Positions 24,024 through 37,100 of a DNA stretch of 64,000 nucleotides are shown in pieces. Source of the stretch: Haemonchus contortus (taxonomy: Eukaryota > Nematoda > Chromadorea > Rhabditida > Trichostrongylidae); the NCBI GenBank assembly GCA_000469685.2, contig LS997562.1, forward strand, positions 30,603,928 to 30,667,927, read 5' to 3'. The position numbers and the translations under genes are program-made. Numbering within the stretch: the stretch's first letter is position 1; the number at the start of each line of letters is the position of its first letter. A model generated the notes under the pieces. It had not been told where the DNA came from and ran no database searches. It saw only the letters and a list, made by a program, of their open reading frames with translations.

Positions 24024-27000
24024 AATTCAGCGAAACGGGTATCACTTTCATGAGGCGGACTTTGCTTGTATTGGATGTTTCTGAATAGAGAGTAGAGTTC
24101 CGAATAAACTTTGTAAAATTGTCTTGTATCGCTCTGAAATAAAATGTTAATGCCCTCACACGTTTTATAACACGTCATGTAATCGTACATATCTGTCCGT
24201 TTTACGCGTTAGTACATTGACGGAAGCGGTGATAGTAACTGATCTAGATGGTGAAGAAAATATTCAAGTTATTGTTGGATGACTTGGCAGATTTAGATCG
24301 CGCCTACTGAATCTATCAGGAAAGCAGACGGAGACAGTATGTCGAAAGTAAGCACGTGCCGTGACAGGACAAAGACGTTCGACGAGTACTTTGAAGTGTT
24401 TGATGACTAAAATTCAAATATTATACGAGGTTTTTACCGACAGAATTCGACCAAGAAAGACCTGTTCCGTTGCTGCGACGTCCTACGACACATGCGTCTC
24501 CAATTAGCTCTCGTCAACGGCTTTTCATTTTCTCGAGGTGAGGTGGCAACAAACTAGGGCAGAGGAGTAAATGCTCTGAAGCTTTTGATCCCTCCAATTC
24601 ATGGTACATCGGAAGCGGGTACACGTTTGCAGCTTTGCCCGGAGAAGCCCATTGCAGAGTATCGATAGTTTAGTGCATTGCTTATGAAGTGGCAAATGCT
24701 ATACAGAGTGGTGAGGCAACAAAAGATAAATGGCAGCACGTAGCCCATTTTCGAAGTACTTCGAAAAGTTGTCCGTTCGAGCTTTGTACCGTGAAGCCCT
24801 CCTTTCACCAGAGGACACCTGGAAGATGTTGTCGTCAAAGCGCAGGCGAAATACGATGATCCAAGAGCTGTTGGGTTCATAGATGAAAAACAAAAAACAA
24901 AAAACACATAAATATAAAGGTGAGAACCAATTGATTTCACAAGCGATTCCGATATAATAGTAATTTGACCTGCAGAAGCCTCCGGAGGGTCGTACTTTAA
25001 TTAAAGGGGCACTCAATCCATCGTCTGCTCGCCCTAGTAAATTGCGATCACCGCATTCTCGCCCCTGATGTCGGGGCACCAGGTCGTGTAGGAGATGCAG
25101 AGTTTACAGGAAGTCGAACGCAAAGTAAGCAATGAGCAACAAAAATGCCTTCGAAATCACTAAATGCAACCACTCCATAGACTGACCGATAACAACGATC
25201 ATTTGTTCCCTACCACGCGAAAGTTGGGAACGTTGGCCCAGTGCACTACCAATATCACAAGGCCGCCCGGCAAGGGGTTAGGGCTACATTCGGAATGTTC
25301 CAGATTAGTCCAGATCTCCTCCAGTTTACCATACAGATGGAGCCAACCCACGTTCCTGAAGCTCACTGCTAAGAAGTCTTTGTCTTCGCTAAGAAGTGCA
25401 ACCATTTGTGACCTTACAGCTCCATTTTCCACACTGAGGCTACACAATTCGGTAGTTGGATGGCGGATTCAAAATAGAGATGTGGAGAGGCTACCATTTG
25501 CGATTCGAGAGCTGGATCCTCTCGAAGACGTACTGCAAGTAGCGCAAGGGGAAATATGAGTGCAGTGCGAGCACGGGAATTGATAAGAACTTACTCGGAG
25601 ACTCGTTAATTATATCATCGGTCGCCTTCACTCCCTACATTGGCCCTAGGCGAAAGGTTATAGAAGAACGGGAAGAATCGTGACGCCTACTACCTTTCGC
25701 CCTTTCAGAATTCAAGACGCTCATTACGGAGGCGAGTTTAGTCATAGTTGCTTTCATGTATATAAATGATTACTGTAGCAGATATATTTAACAACTTTTT
25801 TAGCCAAATCTCACTATTAGATATCATTCTTGTGGTTAATATTATCCGCATGTGGGATCATGCAGCCTCAAACGTCACAGTCGTTCTCAGCACCATAACT
25901 CCGTTTGTGGACGTCAAGTTTTTCGGGAAAGACGCCCTGCCACAGGAATGAGATAATCCCATACGATGCCTCGGGTGTGATAATAACGAAATACTCGAGC
26001 GTTTCAAGATCCGTCTATGGTACGAGAAGCTACGTGAATTCTGGGTGCCCCACGGGCCGGTACCAAGCAGACGTAAAGACCGTCAGTCGCGAAGGAAGCA
26101 CCAACTGCTTGGAAGCTGGTCGTACTGGCAGAAGTATGCCCAAACGTGGTCTATTTTATTACCGTGGTCGATGTGAGACACGTGAGTCCTTGAAGTAAAC
26201 CGAGTGAAGGGACCACTCTATTAAACCGGGGGATGTCAGAAGGGGAGTCAGTGAGCCAATGTTTTGAGCTACGATTATCAATGATCTATTGCAGAGTCCG
26301 CGCTGGAAGAGAGTGCCGAGCGGAACCAACGCTCCAATATTTTCAGCCACCATGTTTTACCCCTTCCGGGAGCTAGCCGTTTTTCCGTTTTGCCGCTGTT
26401 CCGGTAGGAACCCAACAAGGGTTTGCCAGAAGATTCGTCCACGAGAGTCATCTCCAGATCCCCCTCATCGCCTCACATTATTCGCGCTTAGCTTTTGCGT
26501 CGCTCATATTTGTTATTTCGTCGTTCCTTCACTTGCCTCTCTGCAGACTGCTCCAGGACCCCTGTGTCGCTACAGCACGAACCCAGGCATTTCTTTTGCT
26601 GGCTGTCGCTGATATTTTGCTTTATCACCATTTCAGCCATTATTTATCACTGTTGTTCTCATTTTAGCCTCGTCATATCATCATTGCACTTTTACCTCAT
26701 TTATCGTTACCATTTTCTTTCGGTTTTTTACATCCTCGTCTTAATTCTAAGTCACGTATTCGCTGTTGTTTTATTGTGATCGTTTGAATCGGTGTGTACC
26801 CGAGAATTATTTGGTCGTACGGCCTAACAAGGCTATGTCGTACCGACATGATCTCCATATACTCTCATAGAACTGTTTTTATAACATTCTTCATTTATCT
26901 GATAAATCTGACACTTTTACTCGCGTGGTACAGAAGCAGTGGATTAGTCGTGACTCGGTAACATGATTACTTCATTGGAGCCTGTCCATGCTTCTCCAGT

Positions 27001-28986
27001 CACGGGTGAACACTCCGCGACTGATAGGACGACAATTCAAAATATCTTTGTTTTGTGGCCTTCCTTATTTTTGCAATAAATGTCAGCCATCGGCGGTCTC
27101 AAAAACTAGCTGCCAGTCCAACATCATTGCAAATTTTAAAAAAGTCGAGGCCATTTTCACGTGTAGAATCAGTGCCATAATAGCGTTTTTCTCAGTGAAA
27201 TCCGAGACAAGTACAAGGTCTGAACTGAGTCGGAACGTCGCCAATCGATCGGATCGAGCTTGCAACTACTACTCGAGTGCACTCTCGCTCCACTGTTAAA
27301 CATTACGTCATCACCTCATGGGCAGGATTCAGGTTGCACGGTACGCCAGCACAGCCCAAGGACAGGCCGTACCGTCACTCCTAACCCCAGTCGAAATCCT
27401 CTCAAAGACTGTATAATAAGTCACATCTTTCATCCTGATCAGTGGGGAGCTGCACGATATTCGGAACGGGCCTTCTAAAACTTGCTTATAGGTTTTTTGT
27501 TATGTCAGAACACTTAAACTGAGCGATACCTCGTGCAATATGCAGGTTGCCATTTTTCTCCCACATCGGGACGCTTGATATCTCTCAGGCGCCTTCGTTC
27601 CCTGCAACGACCCGGTTGCACAACTTTATTAATCATTCTACGGGATTCAGGAAGATCCCCCTTGTCAAGCGATGAGGATCAACTATCTTACCGGACCGTT
27701 TTCGTCTCCATCAAGATTTTTAAACAGGACCGTAAGATGGCAAGGCATAAGGAATAGCCGGATGACCTGTTCAGACATTAACGAATTGAATTGTAGTTCA
27801 TGATTAGTCTGTAGTGACTTCCGTCAATGACGTCTGAACATTTTTTCGGTACTGAATTTTTTCCCGGCCTTTTTATCGGTAAATTTACTTATTGGTTTAT
27901 CCCGCATCAGTAAATCCATCTCTATCCAAGGCTTGTTGCTTACTTCAAATGGTCCGCATCTACTACAAGCACAGGCGTATAGTGTCGTAATCTAGCTGTT
28001 TGTTTAGTCGAATGAATAAATAAAAACCTACAGCCGGGCGATGGTGAGCTTTGGGAAGTTTAATTTACTTCCCACCACTGTTCGAGTTTCTCATTGACAT
28101 TAGGAGGTTAGGATCTTTCTAGCAACCATGGTCTTCTTTGCCTGTTTCTTCGCCGATAGCTCCGCCATATACCAAATACTTCGGCTTATTAACCGTCTTA
28201 TGGTTTGCAAATTTTCCATAGGTTCCAGAAAACATAGGTTTTCTAAGTAAGCTTCAGGAAGGGAGGAGCACCATGCCGACAAGGCGACAACCTCGTACGA
28301 CGAGTTGGAATGGGGAAAAACCGCCCCACTTCGCCAATAGCTCATTTTCATTCTAAGGCCCGCATGAAAACCACATATCGGTACCCGTAGAACGTTTCTC
28401 ACAATTCACACCACTAGACCTTCGGGTGCTTGAAAAGCACGACAAAGCACAGCATCGTTCATCAACGTTAAGCGTGACAGTGGCAATCTCAAGTCTGTCA
28501 CATGACACGTATGGTCCTATCACGATACCTGAGCCATGGTGCATACAAAATATTCCTGCTATCCGCTTCCCTCAAAAACTCGTCGTCCTAGCTTCGAAAG
28601 GCCGAAAAACGATTATCGTGAGCATTGCGAGGAGTAATTGCAAACCTTGATGCTTCGGCGCTCCATCGTAATTATTTGACTGCTTTGAACTGCCGCGCTG
28701 AGGGGCAAAACCGCAGTCTTCCCACGGGCGGCCATTTCTTTCTTCTATCTCTAACTTGCTTTTTATATTTGGAAGCTATTTATGGATTAGCGGGATGTTT
28801 GGTTGTTTTCTTGGAGCTGTCTGCCATTTCCGAGTGTCACTGTGATATTATTGGTGGAAGGAGTGTACGCCTTATCTTCCTAATTCGGTTTAAACCCCTG
28901 CAATGATTTATTTCCGATGTAGTATTTCCGATATTTCTGATGTATTTATTTTGTGTAAGGAGCTGTCAGTATTTATAATTTTGTTG
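24024..28986. other. 5 kb region with no recognisable gene
   Basis: Open frames up to 131 codons (for example 25164-25559) are present but overlap others on the opposite strand and show no domain. A repeat-like, GC-richer patch ending TGATGTCGGGGCACC lies near 25010-25080. The last few hundred bases before 28990 should contain the cox-4 promoter; no motif is assigned. Confidence 0.5.
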
Positions 28987-28991
28987 CAGAC
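28980..28991 (+). promoter_or_regulatory. Presumed spliced-leader acceptor of cox-4
   Basis: TTTTGTTGCAG ends at 28989 and is followed by AC and the ATG at 28992. There is no upstream coding exon in frame, so a trans-splice acceptor explains it best. Confidence 0.6.
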
Positions 28992-31606
28992 ATGTTGTCT
29001 CGAAATCTCACGCTGCCTCGCTTGGCTGTTCGTTCACTAAGAACGTCAGCTCCTCTAACTAGTGGACATCACATCGAACACTGGTGGGGTCCTGAAAAGG
29101 CAGCTGGACGTGAACTTGTTGGGTTTGGAGTCAATGGAGATAATGTAAGTTCCCCTATCCTCTTCAATCTCTTAACCTTATGAAAACCTAATTATATTGT
29201 CCCATTCTTTCTTAAGACTTACGACGATCGCTTGGATTACTGGTATCCGGCGATCAGGTTTCGCAAAGAGGATGATATCATAGCTCCAATCAGGAAGAAG
29301 GAACTTGGTGACTGGAAGAATCTTTCTATTGAGGACAAGAAACTTCGTAAGTAACATTACAGTTCCGCTCGAGTCGGTGCACTTTGCTTCCTTTAGCCTT
29401 CTCCTAGTTACTTTTGCGGTTTTCGGTTTGAAGCAACCGTTTTCAAGTTTGATTTAGGTGCCCATATTATGGGCTACCCTTTTGAGAAGGTTTTCCCGTT
29501 AATAGCTAATACAACTTCAATAAAAGCCTTCCAGTGGCATCGATAATGGTGAGCAATGCTCAAAACTAATAAAAAGTCTTCGGAAAATCATATTTAGCGA
29601 AAGTAGTAGATAAGAATTGAACCGTTCATTTCCCAATGTCTAGTAAGTATGATTAGATTTAAAGACGGTTTTTAATGAATCGAAGTGTAACTGAGACGAG
29701 TGAGCATGGAATCTTTTCACGTACATGAAAGCATTGGGTTTCATGATGAGAAGTGGCTATCTGAAGGTTTACGGAGAGCTGATAAAGTTGAACTGCTAGC
29801 AGTCAACCTTCGAGCAAGAACAGGAAGGGTCACTGAAGCGAAGTGAGCTGTGACTTCCTGAAGATCAATTTTTATGTAGTCTCGTAATTCTTTCAACAAA
29901 ATGCCCGGCAGTTTTAAACTGTACCAATTAGCAGATGAAAGGAAGATAAAATATCCGAATGACAATTCAGAAGGGTGTTAAGGAGTGCAGTTGTGAATAC
30001 GATATCCTTTTTGGTGGTGAGTGCCGTTCGGTGCGAACACTTTTCCAATGGGTTACAAACGAATAAACATGAAGTTTTTGGGATATTCAAGATCAAAGCT
30101 TGGCTGTCTCTATGTGCTTGTCTTTAACGGATTTCACTGGGTTAATGCTTTAGGTGAATGTTATTTCTTGAAGTAATCTTTTTTTTTCAAGTGTAATATA
30201 ACAGAGATATCTCCTTATATGGAAGTGAAAGATGGGCAAGTCTAAATAATAAACCCTTGCCCCGAGTTTTTTCCCAGTCGGAAATTATAGGCACCGAAAC
30301 ATACTAGGGACACAATAATGGTTTAATAAGTTTTACCCTATATATATCAAACTTGAAACAAATGATTTTGGTTTAACCTCAGATAAGGCAAATTAGGGTG
30401 GTGAATGTGTTGAGTGCTCGCTATGTGATGTTCCGTATGGATTGATTCAATGGAGTGAGGATAGTTGTTCAATCGTGCCCGTCAATCATCATACTAATGA
30501 AGTTTTTTGCCAAGTTTGCATAAACTTACATATGAGGTTCTTCAATTCCTTTATACGATCATAACTAATATTTTCTTTTCGTGAAAAGCTCTACCGTCTA
30601 AAGCAAATGCCTTATTAGTAATCAGAAGCGAATCAAGCGAACTTAAGTTAGGCAAGCTTTGGTGAAGATACCTTCACAATTTAGAGATGATTTTGGTCAG
30701 TAGTGCCGAACTATAGTCTGTTTCATGTGGGAACCCATTCTCCTTTTTTTCTGTCTGCCGTTCGTGAATGAAGTATGGCTCAATAAAACAATGCATCAAA
30801 TTGTAAAAATTTTATAGTCGCGATTGTGGCATTTGTTTCCTGTAGGTCTTTCAAATAATGGTGCCATGATCGCATTTTATTATTTTGCAGTTTTGGCTCT
30901 ATCTCATCCAAACTGGATAGGCGTTCCCTCTCCAAAAATTCCTATCCGAAAGTTTGATTTACAATTAGCTATAGCACCCTTCAAGCTAATTTCTGGATAT
31001 ATTAATTTCAAGTCGGCTGGATGATTGTATGTTTGAGTGGATTTGTATTGCTGGTGTCTTACACGAACCATTTTCAGTGTATCGCTACAGTTTCAAACAG
31101 ACATTATCAGAGTTCGAGGCGCCAACCGGTTACTGGAAGGTATTTCACTCTTTTTTGCGTGTTATGCGACTGTTCCCTCTTTTCTTTCTGCCTTTTCTAT
31201 CTGTTTCTAAAACCTACTTGAGTCATTCGTAATGCCCAGGTAATCATGTCTGGATTCCTTTTCGTCGTTTCCCTCGCAACGTTCTACAGCGTCTTCCTCA
31301 ATTGTTACGGTATGAACTAAAGTTTTTTATTGTTTTACCGTTCCTTGTGTGGCTACATAATTTCTTTCAGTATTCCCTGAAATTCCTCCAACGTTCCAGA
31401 ATGAATACAAGGAAGCACAAGTTAAGAGGGCACTCGTTCTTGAAAAGGTACCTTTAATTCGCGGCAGTTGCTTGGATACATTTTAGAACTTTTAATGAAA
31501 TGATGTATTTCTGTTTTCAGTAGTAAGTGTCACTAATAGCATTCTTTAGGGCAACTTCTTGGGAGCACCTAAATACTACGATTACGAGAACCAGAAGTGG
31601 AAGTAA
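28992..31606 (+). CDS. cox-4: Cytochrome c oxidase subunit IV (nuclear-encoded)
   Basis: COX IV is an inner-membrane subunit of respiratory complex IV. Six exons (28992-29144, 29217-29346, 31078-31139, 31240-31309, 31371-31447, 31550-31606) give 182 residues, the normal size for nematode COX IV. The N-terminus MLSRNLTLPRLAVRSLRTS is a basic, Ser/Arg-rich mitochondrial targeting sequence. The body shows YWYPAIRFRK, APIRKKELGDWKNLS, a matrix segment ending APTGYWK, one membrane span (GFLFVVSLATFYSVFLN) and a C-terminal intermembrane-space part starting VFPEIPPTFQ and ending QKWK. The ATG follows a trans-splice-type acceptor directly. Intron 2 is unusually long (29347-31077) for this gene and shows no clear repeat. 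All phases fit. Confidence 0.95.
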
Positions 31607-32590
31607 ATATGTACATTAGAAGTTCGTTCTTTTTACTTACGTTTTCAGTAAATTGGTTGTTTATATGCCAAAGTCTGCAAACTTTGCGTAATCTCGACCC
31701 ATTATTCAGAGCTTTGTTGTTGTGGAAATCTTTCTCCCATATTTACCAACTTTCTCTTTTTTTAAAGAGAGAGGAAATTGGTTATTATGTTGATCCCTCG
31801 TAATCTGTTGTTTTGATGGCTACAATTTCAGCTAGCTTCGTCACGCTTCATTCTCTCTCTGCGGTCGGATCAGTTCCTACTCTTTCATTAATTAGTTATA
31901 GATGGTTTATTGTCTCATTTGCTCTGGTCTGACTTCTAGAGAGAAGCACGCGTATAAAAGGTTACTACTGTTGTTTTGTTGTGCTACACAACCAAGCTTC
32001 GATGTGCTTCTTTTCTGGTCTCTTGCTAGACAAATGTGCGACCGATTTCGGACAACCACGGCTTATGCGGTTGAAGTGCTCAACTAGGCCAAGGTAAAAC
32101 AACTCCTAAATTCACTACTTTTGCGTCGCTCCTGTTCATTTGATTCTAAAAAATGCTTTGAAGCACATTTATTCCACCCTTTCTTCAGAATAGCTTAAAT
32201 TTATCTTACCAGTTCTTAATAGAAAGCACTAGAACTCTACAGCTCTCCAGATACTCCAGTCGAATGTCAGGGCTCCATCATTACCATGAAGTTTGTTTTT
32301 TTTTTATTCAGAGCAGTTTGAGAGCCGTGACCGTGCGTCCCCCAACTATAAACTGCTCCAATCGAAAAAAAAAAAAAATACTAAAAGAAGAGTGGGATCG
32401 CTAGGACCTCTTGATGTGTAAGTTTTCTGGGGTATGCAAATAATCTAACGAGCTTGGTCGCTTCGTCTGGTAAGTCTAGCTTTGAGCTATCTTCGGTTCT
32501 TTAAGGCGACGATTCAATCGAAACATCGAACGGTAAAGCGGTTCATCCTTAACTAACCTATACGGCAGAGAAGTATAAAACATATCGTCT
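31607..32590. other. 3' flank of cox-4, no gene seen
   Basis: AT-rich sequence with short open frames only. No clear poly(A) signal was pinned down. Confidence 0.5.
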
Positions 32591-32599
32591 GATCGTCAA

Positions 32600-33000
32600 T
32601 CTCCGCAGCAGCTTTGTACAACCCACATCCACACACCGTAAGGGGACGGTGAGGGAAGCATGAATGCACGCGCGAGAGTATTATCCCACGTCCTTTCAAC
32701 ATTTTGACTGCAAAGTACTAAGTCCTTTGTTGTTAATCGATACCGTCTTTGGAATGCGTCCTCGCATTGAACTTCCATTTAGAATCGTAGTCCCGTTTTG
32801 CCCTTACAATCAATGCTGTTGTCCAAGCCAGTTCTATTTTCCCAGACGAGTTTCGCACCAATTAACCGACCCCGAAAGGATGGAAGGCTTGCTTGGTCAG
32901 GGCGTGGCCAAATTCGAACCTGGGACCTTGCGTGTGTTAGTGCGCGACTTGCCACTGCACCGCCACCTCTACCCTCCAGGGAATAATACAAGTCTAACAA
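32600..33000 (-). repeat. tRNA-derived SINE-like repeat
   Basis: Read on the minus strand from about 32985, GTGGCGGTGCAGTGGCAAG resembles an A box region. After about 30 nt comes GGTCCCAGGTTCGAATTTGG, a good B box (GGTTCGANNC type). A non-tRNA body continues towards 32600. There is no acceptor-stem closure, so a SINE is more likely than a tRNA gene. Confidence 0.5.
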
Positions 33001-34160
33001 GCTTTATTTACCATATTTTCAGAAGAATAAATTACGAATACATTTGGCACGAATGGCGATTCATTACAATTATGCGGTATTTTAAATCACAGAAAATATA
33101 AAAGCATGGAAGTGAGGGTACGTTCAAACGGTTACGTGCGCATACTGATCATCCTACACCTCGTTTACACCTCTCGATCTACTCCCAGCGTACACCGTGA
33201 AAGAAAAACGTACCTAATCAGCTCACCAGCGGACTAGATAATCCGCTAACACATAAAAAAAGGTAGAGCCTATCCAGAAATCCAATAAATAACTTATTTA
33301 AATAAATTATTAGTATATAGGTTATATACAATCGCATGTAAGTGATAAGCGAGGAACAGAATCCGCTCGAGTGACTGGTAACACCCCGTTCAAAAACACT
33401 ACTACTGACAATCTAAAGCGTGATGAAATTAGTTCGAGAAGAAGACATTAAAGGAGTAAGGCTCTGAAAAGGGCTGTTTGTTAATGCGTTAGTATAGCTT
33501 GTGCGTGTGAATGGCTTCAGTCCTCGAATGCGACCGACTAGTCCACCAGACGAAGATGCCTCTCGGGTACCTTCAGTCGTTAGACAGCTGTCAGAGACCG
33601 AAGCATGAATCTGAAATGGTTGAATGCGACATCAGCTCATACTTAAGCAATTGAACTTTTATGATCATTAACACATTGATGGCAATAAACTCTGGGAAAA
33701 AAGGCGAATGACCGGCCTTTTTCCACTTTTTGATTCCATTGACGGACCTTCATGCGCTCAGTTATGTCTAGAAATTGCTTCAAAGGACTACTACGGGCTT
33801 TGCATTAGTCGCTACCACTGTAAGTGCTAATGGCGATCGTCTTCCCAAAATCCCTTTTTTTTTGAAAACTTCAATGAGCAATGCATGAAGCACTGGTACA
33901 ATAAGGTCGGAAAAACGTCTGTTCCGACACTAGTTCCCTTTAGAGGAACTTATTCCGAAAAGCACCCCCCCCCCTCCAAGAAGACCCTGGTATGATCACG
34001 TGGTATACAGCTTCTCTCAGGTCTGATTCAATGAATGGAGAAAAATTGTCAAAAAATGGGAATAAAGCTGAAAGAAATTTGAAAAAACTGCAGTCCACAT
34101 GTGAATGTGAGTCGACACGGCCAGTGTAGTGCTCATGTGGACTACATTGCTGTCAACGTT
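33001..34160. other. Interval between SINE and sac-2 3' end
   Basis: No gene seen. A C10 run lies at 33965-33974. Confidence 0.5.
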
Positions 34161-37100
34161 TTAAAAATGGATTCCATCAACAACCTGTGGTGTGAAGGTG
34201 GCTCCGTTACTGGAACTCATATCATCTTGAAAATTCGCGATTGATTTTGGTGCCGAGCAATCTGTGTCAACTATTTCAAAGTCAAAAAGAGTTGCTTCAG
34301 AAACGTCCGATTTTGCTGCAAGACCTCCGCGCTCCTCGTCTGCTGAATAATCGAGATCAAAGGCGGAGGGAACCGTACTAGAGTAAAAGTGAAGACCCAA
34401 CCAGTAGGTGTGCTTGTGGGAACAGCTGGAGTGCCTGGGCGACGTACACGCATTTTGAACGCAGCTGCTACAGACGCCAAAGCCTTTCTAAAATTGAGTG
34501 AATAGTCTTGAAATTCGCATTACAGGGTTTTTGAACCTAAAACAATTTAGTGGAGGCTATCTTATTGAATCTATATACTTTGCTGTATTTCCAGATCTTG
34601 GCAAAGAAAGTCGCTCAAGTCGTTGAACAGGAACATCCTTTCCAATGCACAAATTGATAGTGACGCTGATCTAAATCAAAAAGTCTCTTCAAATTTGAAG
34701 AAATCAAATCAAATTTTGATATCTGGCTCGAAAAAGGTGCACTTAACTCAGAAAACCCAGAGGTAATCAAGTAATCTACTACAGTATTGACGGCAACAGC
34801 ATTCAGTAGCTATTCATACTAACTCTTTTAACTTGTCCAATCTGACATTTTCGAGTCTATTAGGGACTACCGCCTATTTTTGTTTTGTTAGTACCTGCTC
34901 TGCTATCGATTCTGTGTATTCAGCAGCCTCTTCTATAGTTCTCAGTCGTAACGCGACGTTATTGAACAGACGAGTTCTTCCAGCTCGCCACATCCAGCTA
35001 TCTTCGACACTAGTCAGCCTTAGGTAGAATCGACCAGATCGGGAAGATCGACCAACCTGAAGAGAAATAACCTTCGCGATATCTTAAGCGCTTATGTTTT
35101 GGCTTACCTCTATCGAAATGACGTTCTCAAGCGGAACAATTTTAAGGTCTTCAAGTTTTTCAAAGTCGTCATCGTACACAGCAATGTACAAGGTGTTCCT
35201 GAAGAGAATTCAGTCATGGTTCTTGTTCGTCTAAGAAAAACAAGCGGACCTTGTGAGAAGTAATATTGTATCGATCGAATCTGCGCTCTGCTGGGAGCTA
35301 CACAGTGCCCAGCCTCCTGGAAGCAAAAAACAGTCTACTTAACAGAAAAACAGACTAGAAGCCTCTAAAACGCACTGACCTACAACTACTTCTCCCTCTG
35401 GTAAAAGGAAATGTATGGTTTCAGCTACGAGTCGACACACATTTTCGTCTTCCTCGGAGTCGGAATCTGTGTCTACCATTGATTCGGAACCTAATATAAA
35501 CGAATGATGTCGGTAGTTTGCAAATTCGCCGAAAAGTTCGGTTCAATAGACTATCTACCTTGGTCCTTGTAGTCCAATAGTGCATTGATGGCTTTCTGCC
35601 GACTAGAATCTCTCACATGAGAAAGATAATATCGAGATGCACTAGTGTAACCATCACGCATGATTCCAGCTAACCGCCTCTCTCCACTCCTCGTGACATC
35701 TCCTTTTAAAGCAGCTGTGCCAGCGTACTGTAAATGGAGTATGGATGTACAGCCACAAGAGCTAAATTCTCGACATACCTGAGTAGATATTGCGTCTCCA
35801 TTATCGGCCCACATATTCTGCAGAAGGGTGACTAGTGCTTCTGGCGGTTCACAAAGCGGACCAAACAATCCAAGCCGTTGTGCTTGACGCATACAGACCC
35901 ATTGAGATATCGCACCCTTATAATGTATTCACAATCGATTGCTATTGCATGTAGGGTTCGTAGTTCAATGTTGACTCACTTGCACCACATTTGTCCGATC
36001 AAGGCAATCCACGCAATTTGTCCGTACAATCCCTTTTTGAGTTTTGACTATTTCACCTGAGTCATTCGCAAGTACAATACATAGATGGCCTTTGCGAAGC
36101 TGAGTTTTGGCAGAGATTGCAAATCAAAATACCTGTCTTGTCGACCCAACAATATCCAATTTGTGTTAGTAACTCCTCCAATTGACCAATCAGATTATTG
36201 ATCTAAATACGCTGTCGAATTCTCTATCGGATTCTGTGAAGTAAAGTGTTGAACCAACCTTGTCAAATTTAAGGCCTCGACAATGACGATGAAGATCGAA
36301 TGATACAAGATAGAGATCTGGACAATCCATTTTGGCAGCATGCTTAAGACAAAGCGCATATTTACTTTTAAAGTAAATGAAGGAATGTAGCACCAGTATA
36401 AGAGATGGGCTACGAAAAGTAAAAGCAAAAAAAGATGGTAAGCACATGGAAAATATGGACTGCCCGTAGGGTCGTAACAATGTAGGCTAGATTTAAGATT
36501 ACTGGAACGAGCTTCAAGAAGGAGACAATCAATAACAAACTCTCATTTTTTCATCTACTGCGTTTTCAGTGCTTAACTTTCTGTTGACCTTTTCCTTACC
36601 ATCAGTGTTCAATGACCTACTGGAAAGCCAACGGGGACATATTGCTTAAGGCTAATTCAGCTCACAGCAAAGCAAAGAAGTGGCAGGACTTCAACTTTAC
36701 CAAGGGGTAATCTCACCTCTATAAAACTTGTAGCGAGCTTAAGCTCCCTCCCGGCTTGATCAACTAAATTTACAGCTACTAACGGGGCGCCATATCGATC
36801 AAGCAGCTCCTGCATATGAGTTGTGAAGTATGGAGCACTTTCTTCCAAGTTCTTATCTACAGTCAAAGGTGGCCGATATTTGAAGCCTTTCTGACTCCAG
36901 AAAATCGGAACCGAACCGCGTACCTGAATGATAAACGTGAGAAATGGTCAATGAAACATGCTTAACAAAAACTTTAGAAATTGAAAAACTGACTTGAACA
37001 AACGACAAGTGGTGGCCAAAAATATCGAGAATCAGTTCTGTTTCAACGAAATTCGCAACATTCGATTCGCAGTCGATACCCCTGGCAGTAAAAAAATAGC

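Noticed and set aside
25164..25559. 131-codon frame with an overlapping opposite-strand frame
   Set aside because: No recognisable domain and no exon structure around it.
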